Below are positions 9,250 through 16,802 of a stretch of 64,000 nucleotides of DNA, piece after piece. Each line of letters opens with the position of its first letter. Positions within the stretch are counted from its first letter, which is position 1. Location: NCBI GenBank assembly GCA_963733135.1, contig CAVTBX010000009.1, forward strand, positions 62,001 to 126,000, written 5' to 3'. The DNA is from CAVTBX01 sp963733135. GTDB lineage: Bacteria > Actinomycetota > Thermoleophilia > Gaiellales > Gaiellaceae. A model generated the notes under the pieces. That model was not told the DNA's origin. It made no database searches and saw nothing but the letters and a program-made list of their open reading frames with translations. The translations under genes were made by a program, and so were the position numbers.

Positions 9250-10554
9250 GTGGGGTCTCGCTCGCATCTGAACGGGCAGGTCGACGCGCTCGACCGCGGT
9301 TGGCGCTCGGAGCGCTGGGGCGGGATCGAGCGCTCGTACGCGGCAGCAGACGTCATCCAGCTCCGCGGTTCCGTGCTCGTCGAGCACACGCTCGCAAGAC
9401 TCGGGGCCGAAAGACTGTGGTCGCTGCTTCGGAGCGACGAGTATGTCCGCGCGCTCGGCGCGCTCTCCGGAGGCCAGGCGGTTCAGATGGTGAAGGCAGG
9501 TCTCCAGGCCATCTACCTCTCCGGATGGCAGGTCGCTGCGGACGGGAACCTCGCGGGCGACGTTTACCCCGACCAGAGCCTCTACCCCGCGAACAGCGCT
9601 CCAGCGATGGTGCGGCGCCTCAACAACGCCCTTCGGCGTGCCGACGCGATCGAGTGGTCCGAGGGCAAGAGCGACACGTACTGGTTCGCGCCGATCGTCG
9701 CGGACGCCGAGGCCGGCTTCGGGGGCCCGCTAAACGCGTTCGAGCTCATGAAGGCGATGATCGAAGCGGGCGCGGCCGGAGTGCACTTCGAGGATCAGCT
9801 CGCCTCGGAGAAGAAGTGCGGCCACCTGGGCGGCAAGGTTCTTGTTCCGACCGGCCAGTTCATCCGCACGTTGAACGCGGCGCGGCTTGCCGCGGACGTC
9901 ATGGGCGTGCCGACGGTCCTCGTCGCGCGGACGGACGCCCTGTCGGCCAAGCTCGTGACGAGCGACGTCGACGAGCGGGATCGTGAGTTCACGACCGGGG
10001 AGCGGACACCGGAGGGTTTCTTCCGGGTTCGCGATGGCCTCGAGCCCACCATCGCGCGCGGGCTTGCCTACGCACCCTTCGCCGACGTGCTCTGGTTCGA
10101 GACGTCGACACCCGACCTCGGTGAGGCGCGCGAGTTCGCGGCGGCGGTGCACGCTGAGTTCCCCGAGAAGCTCCTGGCCTACAACTGCTCGCCGTCGTTC
10201 AACTGGCGCCGCGCGCTCGACGATGACTCGATCGCGGCGTTCCAGGACGAGCTCGGGGCGCTCGGCTACCGGTTCCAGTTCATCACGCTGGCTGGTTTCC
10301 ATGCGCTGAACGCGTCGATGTTCGAGCTCGCGCGTGCGTACGCCGAGGAAGGAATGCCCGCGTACGTTCGGCTTCAGGAGAGCGAGTTCGCCCTCGAGCC
10401 CGACGGGTACACGGCGACTCGGCATCAGCGCGAGGTAGGAGCGGGCTACTTCGATTCCGTGTCGGCCGCCGCCTCGGCCGGGGAGAGCTCGACGCTGGCG
10501 CTCAGCGGTTCGACCGAAGAAGCTCAGTTCGAGCCGGCGCGTTCGTCCGACTGA
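9250..10554 (+). CDS. aceA: isocitrate lyase
   Basis: 434 residues. The catalytic loop KKCGHLGGKVLVPT starts near residue 188 and carries the active-site cysteine. The family blocks WQVAADGN, YPDQSLYPANS, VADAEAGFGG and YNCSPSFNW are all present. The enzyme cleaves isocitrate to glyoxylate and succinate, the first step of the glyoxylate bypass used for growth on acetate or fatty acids. Malate synthase is not in the window. The start GTG 9250 lacks a clear RBS; the small CPxWC ORF ends 12 bp upstream in the same frame, suggesting translational coupling. Expression is probably governed by the divergent LysR regulator. Confidence 0.96.
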   Translation: MGSRSHLNGQVDALDRGWRSERWGGIERSYAAADVIQLRGSVLVEHTLARLGAERLWSLLRSDEYVRALGALSGGQAVQMVKAGLQAIYLSGWQVAADGNLAGDVYPDQSLYPANSAPAMVRRLNNALRRADAIEWSEGKSDTYWFAPIVADAEAGFGGPLNAFELMKAMIEAGAAGVHFEDQLASEKKCGHLGGKVLVPTGQFIRTLNAARLAADVMGVPTVLVARTDALSAKLVTSDVDERDREFTTGERTPEGFFRVRDGLEPTIARGLAYAPFADVLWFETSTPDLGEAREFAAAVHAEFPEKLLAYNCSPSFNWRRALDDDSIAAFQDELGALGYRFQFITLAGFHALNASMFELARAYAEEGMPAYVRLQESEFALEPDGYTATRHQREVGAGYFDSVSAAASAGESSTLALSGSTEEAQFEPARSSD

Positions 10555-10602
10555 GTTCGTCCGGCTGAGCTCTGGCGGGGCGAGTGCCCCCGTGGGTGGT
10601 CT

Positions 10603-10666
10603 TGTTACACCTCGGTGACGCTCTCGGCACGGCGAGGCACACACACGCGCGTTTTCGGACTCGACC
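10603..10666 (+). repeat. intergenic motif copy D, abutting the comEA start
   Basis: TTACACCTCGGTGAC, then CACACACGCGCGTTTTCGGACTCGACC, ends exactly at the comEA ATG. It resembles motif copies at 7955, 46666 and 57937 in the CGCGCGTTTTC and CTCGAC blocks but lacks the TAxGCT box. If it is a promoter, comEA would be nearly leaderless. Confidence 0.25.
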
Positions 10667-11293
10667 ATGGAGGTCATGCGGATGCCGCAGATCTCTCGGG
10701 CGCGTGCGGTCGCCTACGCGCTCCTGCTCCTGGTCGCGCTCGTCTTTGGCGGCCGTTTCGCCCTCGGCCGTGAGGCGGCGGATGCGGGCAGCCGAGAAGC
10801 AATCACCGAGACTCTGCCGGCAACCTCAGGCTCGCTCGAGACCACCGGCCCGCCACCGCGTGTTCTGCTCGTCCACGTGGTCGGGGCGGTCAACGAGCCT
10901 GGCCTCTACCGTCTTCGGGAGGGCACCCGGGTAGCGGATGCGCTTCGGCGGGCGGGCGGTGCGAGGCCGAGTGCGGCGCTCGAGCTCGTGAACCTCGCCG
11001 CTCCGGTCGCCGACGGCCAGCAGATCCTCGTCCCGAAGCGGGGCGAGAGCCCATCAGGCTCAGGGGCAACCGGTTCGCCGGTGGCCCCCGGCGGGCCGGT
11101 GCAGAAGGTGCATCTGAACTCGGCCACGCTCGAGGAGCTCGACACGCTGCCCGGAGTCGGCCCGGTGACCGCTCAGGCGATCCTCGACTATCGAACGGAG
11201 CATGGCGCGTTCGCCACGGTCGAAGAGCTCGATGCCGTGTCGGGAATCGGCCCTGCAACGCTCGCACAGCTGACGCCGCTCGTGGATCTGTGA
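10667..11293 (+). CDS. comEA: ComEA family DNA-binding competence protein
   Basis: 208 residues with a single N-terminal transmembrane segment (AVAYALLLLVALVFGG, about 13-28). An SLBB-type domain follows (VVGAVNEPGLYRLREGTRV, about 71-90). At the C-terminus is a tandem helix-hairpin-helix, with LNSATLEELDTLPGVG and a second hairpin GIGPATLAQL. ComEA is a membrane-anchored receptor that binds double-stranded DNA outside the cell during transformation. The stop overlaps the start of comEC (CTGTGACC), so the pair is coupled. Other ATG codons at residues 4 and 6 are possible starts. Confidence 0.93.
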   Translation: MEVMRMPQISRARAVAYALLLLVALVFGGRFALGREAADAGSREAITETLPATSGSLETTGPPPRVLLVHVVGAVNEPGLYRLREGTRVADALRRAGGARPSAALELVNLAAPVADGQQILVPKRGESPSGSGATGSPVAPGGPVQKVHLNSATLEELDTLPGVGPVTAQAILDYRTEHGAFATVEELDAVSGIGPATLAQLTPLVDL

Positions 11294-13572
11294 CCGGCAA
11301 GCTTCGGATTCCGGCGCCGCATCTCCTCGTGGGAGCGCTCTGTGCAGGCTTCGCGGTCTCCCTCGTCGTCAGGCTCGACGCGGTGCTCCTTCCGCTTGCA
11401 GCAGTGGGGCTCGCTCTGCTCGGAGTCGCGTCGGAGCGAGCGCGGGCGGCGTGGCTCGCCCTCTCCTTTCTCCTGGTCGGACTTTGGTGGGGTGGGCTGC
11501 GGCTTGCCGCTCTGGACGAGAGCCGCCTCGACTCTGCGTTCGGACAGACTGCTTTGTCTGAGCTCGAGGTGACAGGCCCGGCTCGGGCGAGCTCCGTCGC
11601 TCTCCGCGTTCCCGTGCGCGTCCGGCGCTGGGACGGCGTCTCGATCGACGAGGTATCTCGGCTTCAGTTGCCGCTGGGCCGGGCGCCTCCGCAGGGTTCA
11701 GTCCTCGAGGTCGTGGCGTCGGCACAGGAGCCGCGGCCCGCAGACGACGACGAGACCTTCGACGAGCGCGAGTACCTCAAGCGTCAGGGCGTTCACGCGA
11801 TCCTCCGGGGCGACTCGTTTCGGATCGTCGGAGAGCGCGGCGGGCTGGGCGGCTTCGCCGACCGACTGCGTGCAGCCGTCGCACGGACGATGGCGCCCGG
11901 TCTCACCGGGGAGAGGAAGGCGATCGTGGCCGGGATCGTCCTCGGCGAGGACGAGGGCCTCGACGCCGAGCTGCAGGACAGTTTCCGCGGATCGGGGCTC
12001 TATCACCTGTTGGCCGTGTCGGGGCAGAACGTCGCGTACGTGGTCGCCGGAGCCTTGCTCCTGGCGTGGCTGATCGGCCTACCGCGTTGGGCGGGCCACG
12101 TGCTGGCGCTCAGCTTCGTCGTGAGCTACGTGCTCGCTGTCGGCTGGCAGCCGTCCGTCGTGCGCGCCGGGGTCGCCGGCGCACTCGCGTCGCTCGCCTG
12201 GCTGGCGTCGCGGCCCGCCGACCGCTGGTACTTCCTGCTCGTCGGGGCGGCGATCCTCCTCGCCGTAAACCCCTATGGCTTGCTGGAGCCCGGGTTCCAG
12301 CTTTCCTTCGTCGCCGTCGCAGCCATATTCGTGGCGGTTCCGAGGCTCGAGCGCCGACTCGAGGGCTATCCACTTCCGAATCGGCTCGTCGGCGTCCTGG
12401 CTGTCTCGAGCGGGTGCGGCCTTGCGACGGCGCCGATCCTTTGGCTGCACTTCGGCACGATTCCTGTGTACTCGGTGCTCGCGAATGCGTTGGCAGAGCC
12501 CGTTGTCGCTCCACTCCTCGGCCTTGCGCTTGCGTGCTCGGCGCTCGCGACGGTACTTCCGATGGCTGCGCTGGCTCTCGCCTGGCTGAACGGCTGGCTC
12601 GCTGCATATCTCGCTTGGTGCGCTCGAACTGTCGCCGCCCTGCCCGGCGCGGAGGTGGGCTCTGGCCTTGCAGTCGGCGCCTTGGTCGTGGCCGGTGCGC
12701 TCGTGCTCGTTGTCGTACGGCTTCCACGCCGCCTTCGCCGCCGCGTCGTGCTTGTTGCCGGAGTGGCGGCGGTGTTCGCTGTCGGCGGTCGGCTCGCTTG
12801 GCCGCACGAGCCGCCTCCTCCGCCCGAAGGACTGCGAATCACCGTCCTCGACGTCGGCCAGGGCGACTCGATCCTCCTCCAAGTCAAAGAGGGTGCGATC
12901 CTCGTCGACCAGGGCGCACCGGAGGCTGGGGTTGCGGGGCAGCTCGATGACCTGGGCGTGGAGCACCTCGCGGCAGTGGTGCTCACGCATCCGCACCGGG
13001 ATCACGTGGGGGGTGCGGCAGAGATCCTGGACGAGGTTGCGGTCGACACCCTGCTGACGCCGCTTCAGCCCACGGACAGTACGGACGAGCGAGGCGCGGT
13101 TGTCGAAGCGAGAGACGAGGGCGTAGACGTGGTTCCGGCTAGGGCGGGAGACGTCCACAGGCTCGGCGGGCTGAGGGTCTGGATCCTGTGGCCTGACGGT
13201 CCTGGCAGCGCAGCCGACGATCCGCATGCGCACGGCGTCGTGCTCGTCGCCTCGTACGGTGACTTCGACGCTCTTCTCACCGGGGACTCCGAGTCTGACG
13301 TTACGCTCGCTCGCCGCCCGCCGACGGTCGAGCTCTTAAAGGTGGCACACCACGGCTCGGAGGATCCTGGACTCGAGCAGCTGTTGGCGCTCGTTGAGCC
13401 GCGGGTGGCTGTGATCTCGGTCGGCGCCGGCAACGACTACGGGCATCCGACGCCAGAGACGCTGAGCGCGCTCAGGGCGGTGCCGGGACTCGATGTCATG
13501 CGAACCGACGAGGATGGCCGGATCGTCGTCGAGAGCGACGGCACGGGTTTCACGCTCCAAACAGACGGCTGA
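11290..13572 (+). CDS. comEC: ComEC/Rec2 family competence protein (DNA uptake channel)
   Basis: 760 residues in the usual three-part layout: N-terminal membrane helices and OB-like region (residues 1-190); the competence domain with ERKAIVAGIVLGED and HLLAVSGQNVAYV (about 205-250) plus multiple membrane helices; and a C-terminal metallo-beta-lactamase domain with LDVGQGDSILL (about 520) and VLTHPHRDHVGG (about 562-573). ComEC forms the inner-membrane pore that passes single-stranded DNA into the cell, and the metallo-beta-lactamase domain is thought to degrade the non-transported strand. It starts at GTG 11290, overlapping the comEA stop. With comEA it implies a capacity for natural transformation. 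Confidence 0.95.
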   Translation: MTGKLRIPAPHLLVGALCAGFAVSLVVRLDAVLLPLAAVGLALLGVASERARAAWLALSFLLVGLWWGGLRLAALDESRLDSAFGQTALSELEVTGPARASSVALRVPVRVRRWDGVSIDEVSRLQLPLGRAPPQGSVLEVVASAQEPRPADDDETFDEREYLKRQGVHAILRGDSFRIVGERGGLGGFADRLRAAVARTMAPGLTGERKAIVAGIVLGEDEGLDAELQDSFRGSGLYHLLAVSGQNVAYVVAGALLLAWLIGLPRWAGHVLALSFVVSYVLAVGWQPSVVRAGVAGALASLAWLASRPADRWYFLLVGAAILLAVNPYGLLEPGFQLSFVAVAAIFVAVPRLERRLEGYPLPNRLVGVLAVSSGCGLATAPILWLHFGTIPVYSVLANALAEPVVAPLLGLALACSALATVLPMAALALAWLNGWLAAYLAWCARTVAALPGAEVGSGLAVGALVVAGALVLVVVRLPRRLRRRVVLVAGVAAVFAVGGRLAWPHEPPPPPEGLRITVLDVGQGDSILLQVKEGAILVDQGAPEAGVAGQLDDLGVEHLAAVVLTHPHRDHVGGAAEILDEVAVDTLLTPLQPTDSTDERGAVVEARDEGVDVVPARAGDVHRLGGLRVWILWPDGPGSAADDPHAHGVVLVASYGDFDALLTGDSESDVTLARRPPTVELLKVAHHGSEDPGLEQLLALVEPRVAVISVGAGNDYGHPTPETLSALRAVPGLDVMRTDEDGRIVVESDGTGFTLQTDG

Positions 13573-13588
13573 GTATGCTCGCGACAAG

Positions 13589-14572
13589 ATGGCGTCTGAA
13601 CCGCTTCAACCGATCTATCTCCTCAGCGGAACCGACCGACCGAAGATCCGGCGCGCGCTGTCCCGGCTGCGGGCGCGGGTCGGTGAGGACGCGCTGGAAG
13701 TCCTGCACGCCGCCGAGGCCTCGGGTGCGGACGCGGTCTCAGCGTGCAATGCGATGGGCCTGTTCGGCTCCGAGGGGAGCCGTCTCGTAGTCGTCGAGGC
13801 TGTGGAGCGCTGGAAGGCAGACGATGCCGCCGTGGTCGCCGAGTACGCGGGGTCTCCGGCGCCCGGCTCGATCCTGGCGCTCGTCGCGGAGGAAACGCTC
13901 AAGACGAAGGCCCTGGCCGAAGCGTGTCACAAGGCAGGCAGCGTCCTGACCTTCGATGTGCCGCGACCCAGGGACTTGCACTCGTGGGTCCGACAGCAAT
14001 TCGAACGGGTCGGGACGCCCGTGGAGCCTGACGCGGCGCGTGCCCTCGTGGAGGTCGCAGGCGAGGACAGCTCGGTCCTGTCCGCGGAGATCGACAAGCT
14101 GTCGGCCTGGGCCGGCGGCAACCCCGTGACCGTCTCCGATGTCGAAGCCCTGGCAGTGCCGGCGCACGATGCCCCTGGCTGGGCCTTGACCGACGCCTGG
14201 GGGGCGCGAGATCTTCCGGCGCTCCTCGCCGCCTCTGAGGTGGAGCTCGAACGCGGCACGGATCCGTTTCTCATCGCGACGCGGCTCGCCTCCCAGGTCG
14301 CACTGGTGCGAGTGGCGCGGGCGCTGGCGGACGAGGGCCTGCCGACCAAGGAGATCGCGAAGCGCGTCCGGCGGCACGAGTTTCGAGTGAAGAAGGCACT
14401 CGGGCATGCCGAGAGCTACTCGGCCGAGGAGCTCGACGTGGCGACCGTGCGTCTCGCGGAGCTCGACGCGGCCTTGAAAGGCGCGAGCCGACTTGCCGGT
14501 GAGCTCGAGCTGAGCCGCGCGCTCGTCGAGCTTGCGGATACGCGCCGCGACGCCGTCGCCGCCGGGCGCTAG
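13589..14572 (+). CDS. holA: DNA polymerase III subunit delta
   Basis: 327 residues from ATG 13589. The N-terminus reads PIYLLSGTDRPKIRRAL, the usual delta-subunit opening (P-x-Y-L-x-G-x-[DE]). The C-terminal region with RLASQVALVRVARAL and KKALGHAESYSAEEL matches the clamp-loader delta collar domain. Delta opens the sliding clamp for loading by the replicative polymerase. The N-terminal fold is Walker-A-less, as expected for delta. The gene commonly follows comEC and precedes the S20 gene in bacteria, exactly as here. It is convergent with rpsT, and its stop codon lies inside a hairpin. Confidence 0.93.
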   Translation: MASEPLQPIYLLSGTDRPKIRRALSRLRARVGEDALEVLHAAEASGADAVSACNAMGLFGSEGSRLVVVEAVERWKADDAAVVAEYAGSPAPGSILALVAEETLKTKALAEACHKAGSVLTFDVPRPRDLHSWVRQQFERVGTPVEPDAARALVEVAGEDSSVLSAEIDKLSAWAGGNPVTVSDVEALAVPAHDAPGWALTDAWGARDLPALLAASEVELERGTDPFLIATRLASQVALVRVARALADEGLPTKEIAKRVRRHEFRVKKALGHAESYSAEELDVATVRLAELDAALKGASRLAGELELSRALVELADTRRDAVAAGR

Positions 14573-14577
14573 CCCGG
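14562..14577. terminator. hairpin spanning the holA stop codon
   Basis: CCGGGC (14562-14567), loop GCTA, GCCCGG (14572-14577): a perfect 6-bp GC stem between convergent holA and rpsT. No T-run follows, so it may end transcription only weakly, on either strand. Confidence 0.4.
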
Positions 14578-14587
14578 AAGGCCGGCT

Positions 14588-14854
14588 CTAGTCCTCGCGG
14601 CCGGCGACCAAGCGGGCCGCCTGGGCCTTCTTGCGTGCCGCGCGGTTCGGGTGAATCGCTCCACGCGCGGCCGCCTTGTCCAGCCACTGGACAAGCGCAG
14701 CCTGGTCATCGGCTGCGCGGGCGGAGTCACCATCGGCGAGCGCGCTTTCGAGTCGGCGCTCAAGCGTCTTCGCGGTCGAGCGCCAGCGGAGATTCTCGAG
14801 GCGCTCGCGAGCGGCCCGCTTCACCCGACGTTCCTGTTGCTTGATGTTCGGCAT
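14588..14854 (-). CDS. rpsT: 30S ribosomal protein S20
   Basis: 88 residues, very basic: MPNIKQQERRVKRAARERL, then a helix-rich middle and RGAIHPNRAARKKAQAARL at the C-terminus. This is the classic S20 signature (M-P-N-I-K-S-A-x-K-R ... I-H-K-N-x-A-A-R-x-K-S). S20 is a primary 16S rRNA-binding protein of the small subunit. It is usually encoded beside holA, convergently, as here. A strong hairpin-plus-T-run faces its start codon on the coding strand at only 5 bp distance, leaving no room for a normal RBS. Confidence 0.96.
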   Translation of the reverse strand: MPNIKQQERRVKRAARERLENLRWRSTAKTLERRLESALADGDSARAADDQAALVQWLDKAAARGAIHPNRAARKKAQAARLVAGRED

Positions 14855-14859
14855 AGCAG

Positions 14860-14883
14860 AAAAAGAGCCCGCGGAACGGGCTC
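14860..14883 (-). terminator. terminator-like hairpin directly before the rpsT start
   Basis: On the minus strand: GAGCCCG, loop TTCCG, CGGGCTC, then TTTTT, followed after five bases by the rpsT ATG. There is no minus-strand gene upstream that would need this terminator, since murJ is divergent. It therefore looks like a leader attenuator or a sequestering hairpin for rpsT. Confidence 0.65.
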
Positions 14884-15117
14884 GAAGATGGTACCAAAGT
14901 GTCTCGGCAACCCTCCGGCGACTCGCGTTCCGAGGGAAGCTGCAGCTTCAGAGTTACTCGCGTGCTTAAGGTGCTCCCGGCCTCCTCCCCGCGGCGATCG
15001 TAGTTCGGATTTCCGCGTGCATGGTGCGCGGATCGTGCTGAGTCGGTCACGTGTCAGTGCCGATCCGGACAGCCGCTCGCGCCGCTCCGGGAGACGCCTT
15101 GCCTACGATCCGGCGCA

Positions 15118-16794
15118 GTGCCCGACCGCCCCGAGCAGCCCGATCAGGAACATGCGGGGGCCGCCGACCTCGCCGGCCGCGCGGGGGACGCGCCTCCCCC
15201 CGTGTCGCGGGGGCGCGACGAGGAGCTAGCGGGTGTGAGTCGCCGCCTGGCCCGCTCGACGGCGATCTTCTCGCTGGCGACCGCACTCTCCCGGGTCATC
15301 GGGCTGTTCCGGGAGGTCGTCGTCCGGCGCTACTTCGGTGTCGAAGGCCAGATCAACGTCTTCACTGTGGCGTTCCAGGTGCCGAACCTCATCCGCGCGC
15401 TCGCGGCCGACACCGCGCTCTCGTCGGCCTTCGTTCCTGTCTTCAGCGGCCTACTCGAGCGCGGTGAGCGGGCCCGCGCTTGGCGGGTGGCTTCGACGAT
15501 CTTCTGGCTCATGCTCCTCGGCCTCACCGGGCTGACTGCGCTCTTCATCCTGCTCGCGCCCTGGATCATGCGGCCCTTCGGCTACGAGGGTGAGGACGCG
15601 GACCTCGTCGTCGGGCTCTCGCGCGCGCTGTTCCCGATCGTCGTCCTGCTCGGCCTCTCCGGCGTGATCGTCGGGATCTTGAACAGCTACGAGCACTTCA
15701 CCGTCCCAGCCCTGACGCCGGTCTTCTGGAACCTCGCCATCATCGTGGCGTTGGTCGTCGGCATCCCCCGGACCGACGACGTTTCGACGCAGCTCTACAT
15801 CTACGTGGGCGGCATCCTCGCGGGAACCGTGATCCAGCTTCTCCTCCCGATTCCCTGGCTTCGCGGGCTGGACGGCGGCCTGCGGCTCGCGATCGACGTT
15901 CGCGACCCGGCTGTGAAGCAGGTGTTCGTCCTCATGCTCCCGGTCGCGCTCGGCATCGGGCTCATCAACTTCAATCTGCTCGTCGGAACGTTCTTCGCGG
16001 CGCGTCTAATCGACCCACAGCTCGCGCCTGCCTCGATCGACGCCGCATTCCGAATCTACATGCTGCCCCAGGGCATCTTCTCGGTTGCGGTGGCAACCGT
16101 CCTCTTCCCGCGCCTCTCGCGGCTGGTGGCGCGCGCCGACAACGAAGGGTTCCGCGAGACTGTCTCGCTCGGCATCCGCCAGATCGGCTTCATGCTGATT
16201 CCCGCAAGCGCCGTTCTCGCCGTGCTCGCGGAGCCGATTGTCCGCCTGCTGTACGAACGTGGCGAGTTTGAGCCCAACCAGACGCCGGTCGTGGCCGGGG
16301 CCCTCGCCGCCTTCACGATCGGGCTCACGTTCAACGGGATGATGCTGATGCTGAACCGGGCGTTTTTCAGCCTCCAGTCGCCCTGGATCCCCACCTGGGT
16401 CGCGCTCGGGAACCTCGCCCTGAACGCGGTGCTCGCAGCTGCCTTCTCGCCGCTCGGCGTCTGGGGGATCCCGCTCGCGACCTCGATCGTGAACGTAGCG
16501 GGGACGGCAGGGCTCGTCTGGATCTTCCGCCGGCGTGAGGGGCGGCTCGGCGGCCGCCGAATCGTCGACGCCTACGCCCGCACGCTCGCCGCTTCCGCCC
16601 TGGCGGCCGGCACAGCCTTCGGGATCTGGTTCGCCCTCGACGAGGCGCTCGGCCGGGAGCTCGGGTTCCAGGTCGTCAGCGTCACGCTCGGTCTCGCGGC
16701 GGCGACCGCGGTGTTCCTCGGGGCCGCGCGTATCCTGAAGATCCGGGAGCTCGACGCGCTCGCATCCCTCGTGCGCAGGCCCCGGCCCACCTAG
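15118..16794 (+). CDS. murJ: lipid II flippase MurJ (MviN family)
   Basis: 558 residues. After about 45 hydrophilic residues come the first helices (STAIFSLATALSRVIGLFREVVVRRYFG), a very typical MurJ/MviN opening. About 14 membrane segments follow. Conserved features include the arginine-containing GLFREV region, PNLIRAL and the later LLYERGEF. MurJ moves lipid-linked peptidoglycan precursor (lipid II) across the cytoplasmic membrane. The GTG at 15118 has no clear RBS and the first 40 or so residues are low complexity, so a later GTG (about 15235) may be the true start. lepA begins 9 bp downstream. Confidence 0.93.
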   Translation: MPDRPEQPDQEHAGAADLAGRAGDAPPPVSRGRDEELAGVSRRLARSTAIFSLATALSRVIGLFREVVVRRYFGVEGQINVFTVAFQVPNLIRALAADTALSSAFVPVFSGLLERGERARAWRVASTIFWLMLLGLTGLTALFILLAPWIMRPFGYEGEDADLVVGLSRALFPIVVLLGLSGVIVGILNSYEHFTVPALTPVFWNLAIIVALVVGIPRTDDVSTQLYIYVGGILAGTVIQLLLPIPWLRGLDGGLRLAIDVRDPAVKQVFVLMLPVALGIGLINFNLLVGTFFAARLIDPQLAPASIDAAFRIYMLPQGIFSVAVATVLFPRLSRLVARADNEGFRETVSLGIRQIGFMLIPASAVLAVLAEPIVRLLYERGEFEPNQTPVVAGALAAFTIGLTFNGMMLMLNRAFFSLQSPWIPTWVALGNLALNAVLAAAFSPLGVWGIPLATSIVNVAGTAGLVWIFRRREGRLGGRRIVDAYARTLAASALAAGTAFGIWFALDEALGRELGFQVVSVTLGLAAATAVFLGAARILKIRELDALASLVRRPRPT

Positions 16795-16802
16795 AGATCG
16801 CC

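Noticed and set aside
14884..14905. TGGTACC on the minus strand upstream of rpsT, resembling a T-box core
   Set aside because: T-boxes control aminoacyl-tRNA and amino-acid genes, and the surrounding AGGGTGGNACCGCG context and stem I are absent.
14904..14920. CGGCAACCCTCCGG on the plus strand before murJ, resembling a SAM riboswitch segment
   Set aside because: The other conserved parts (AAGCC segment, GGTGCC) are missing, and murJ is not a methionine-related gene.
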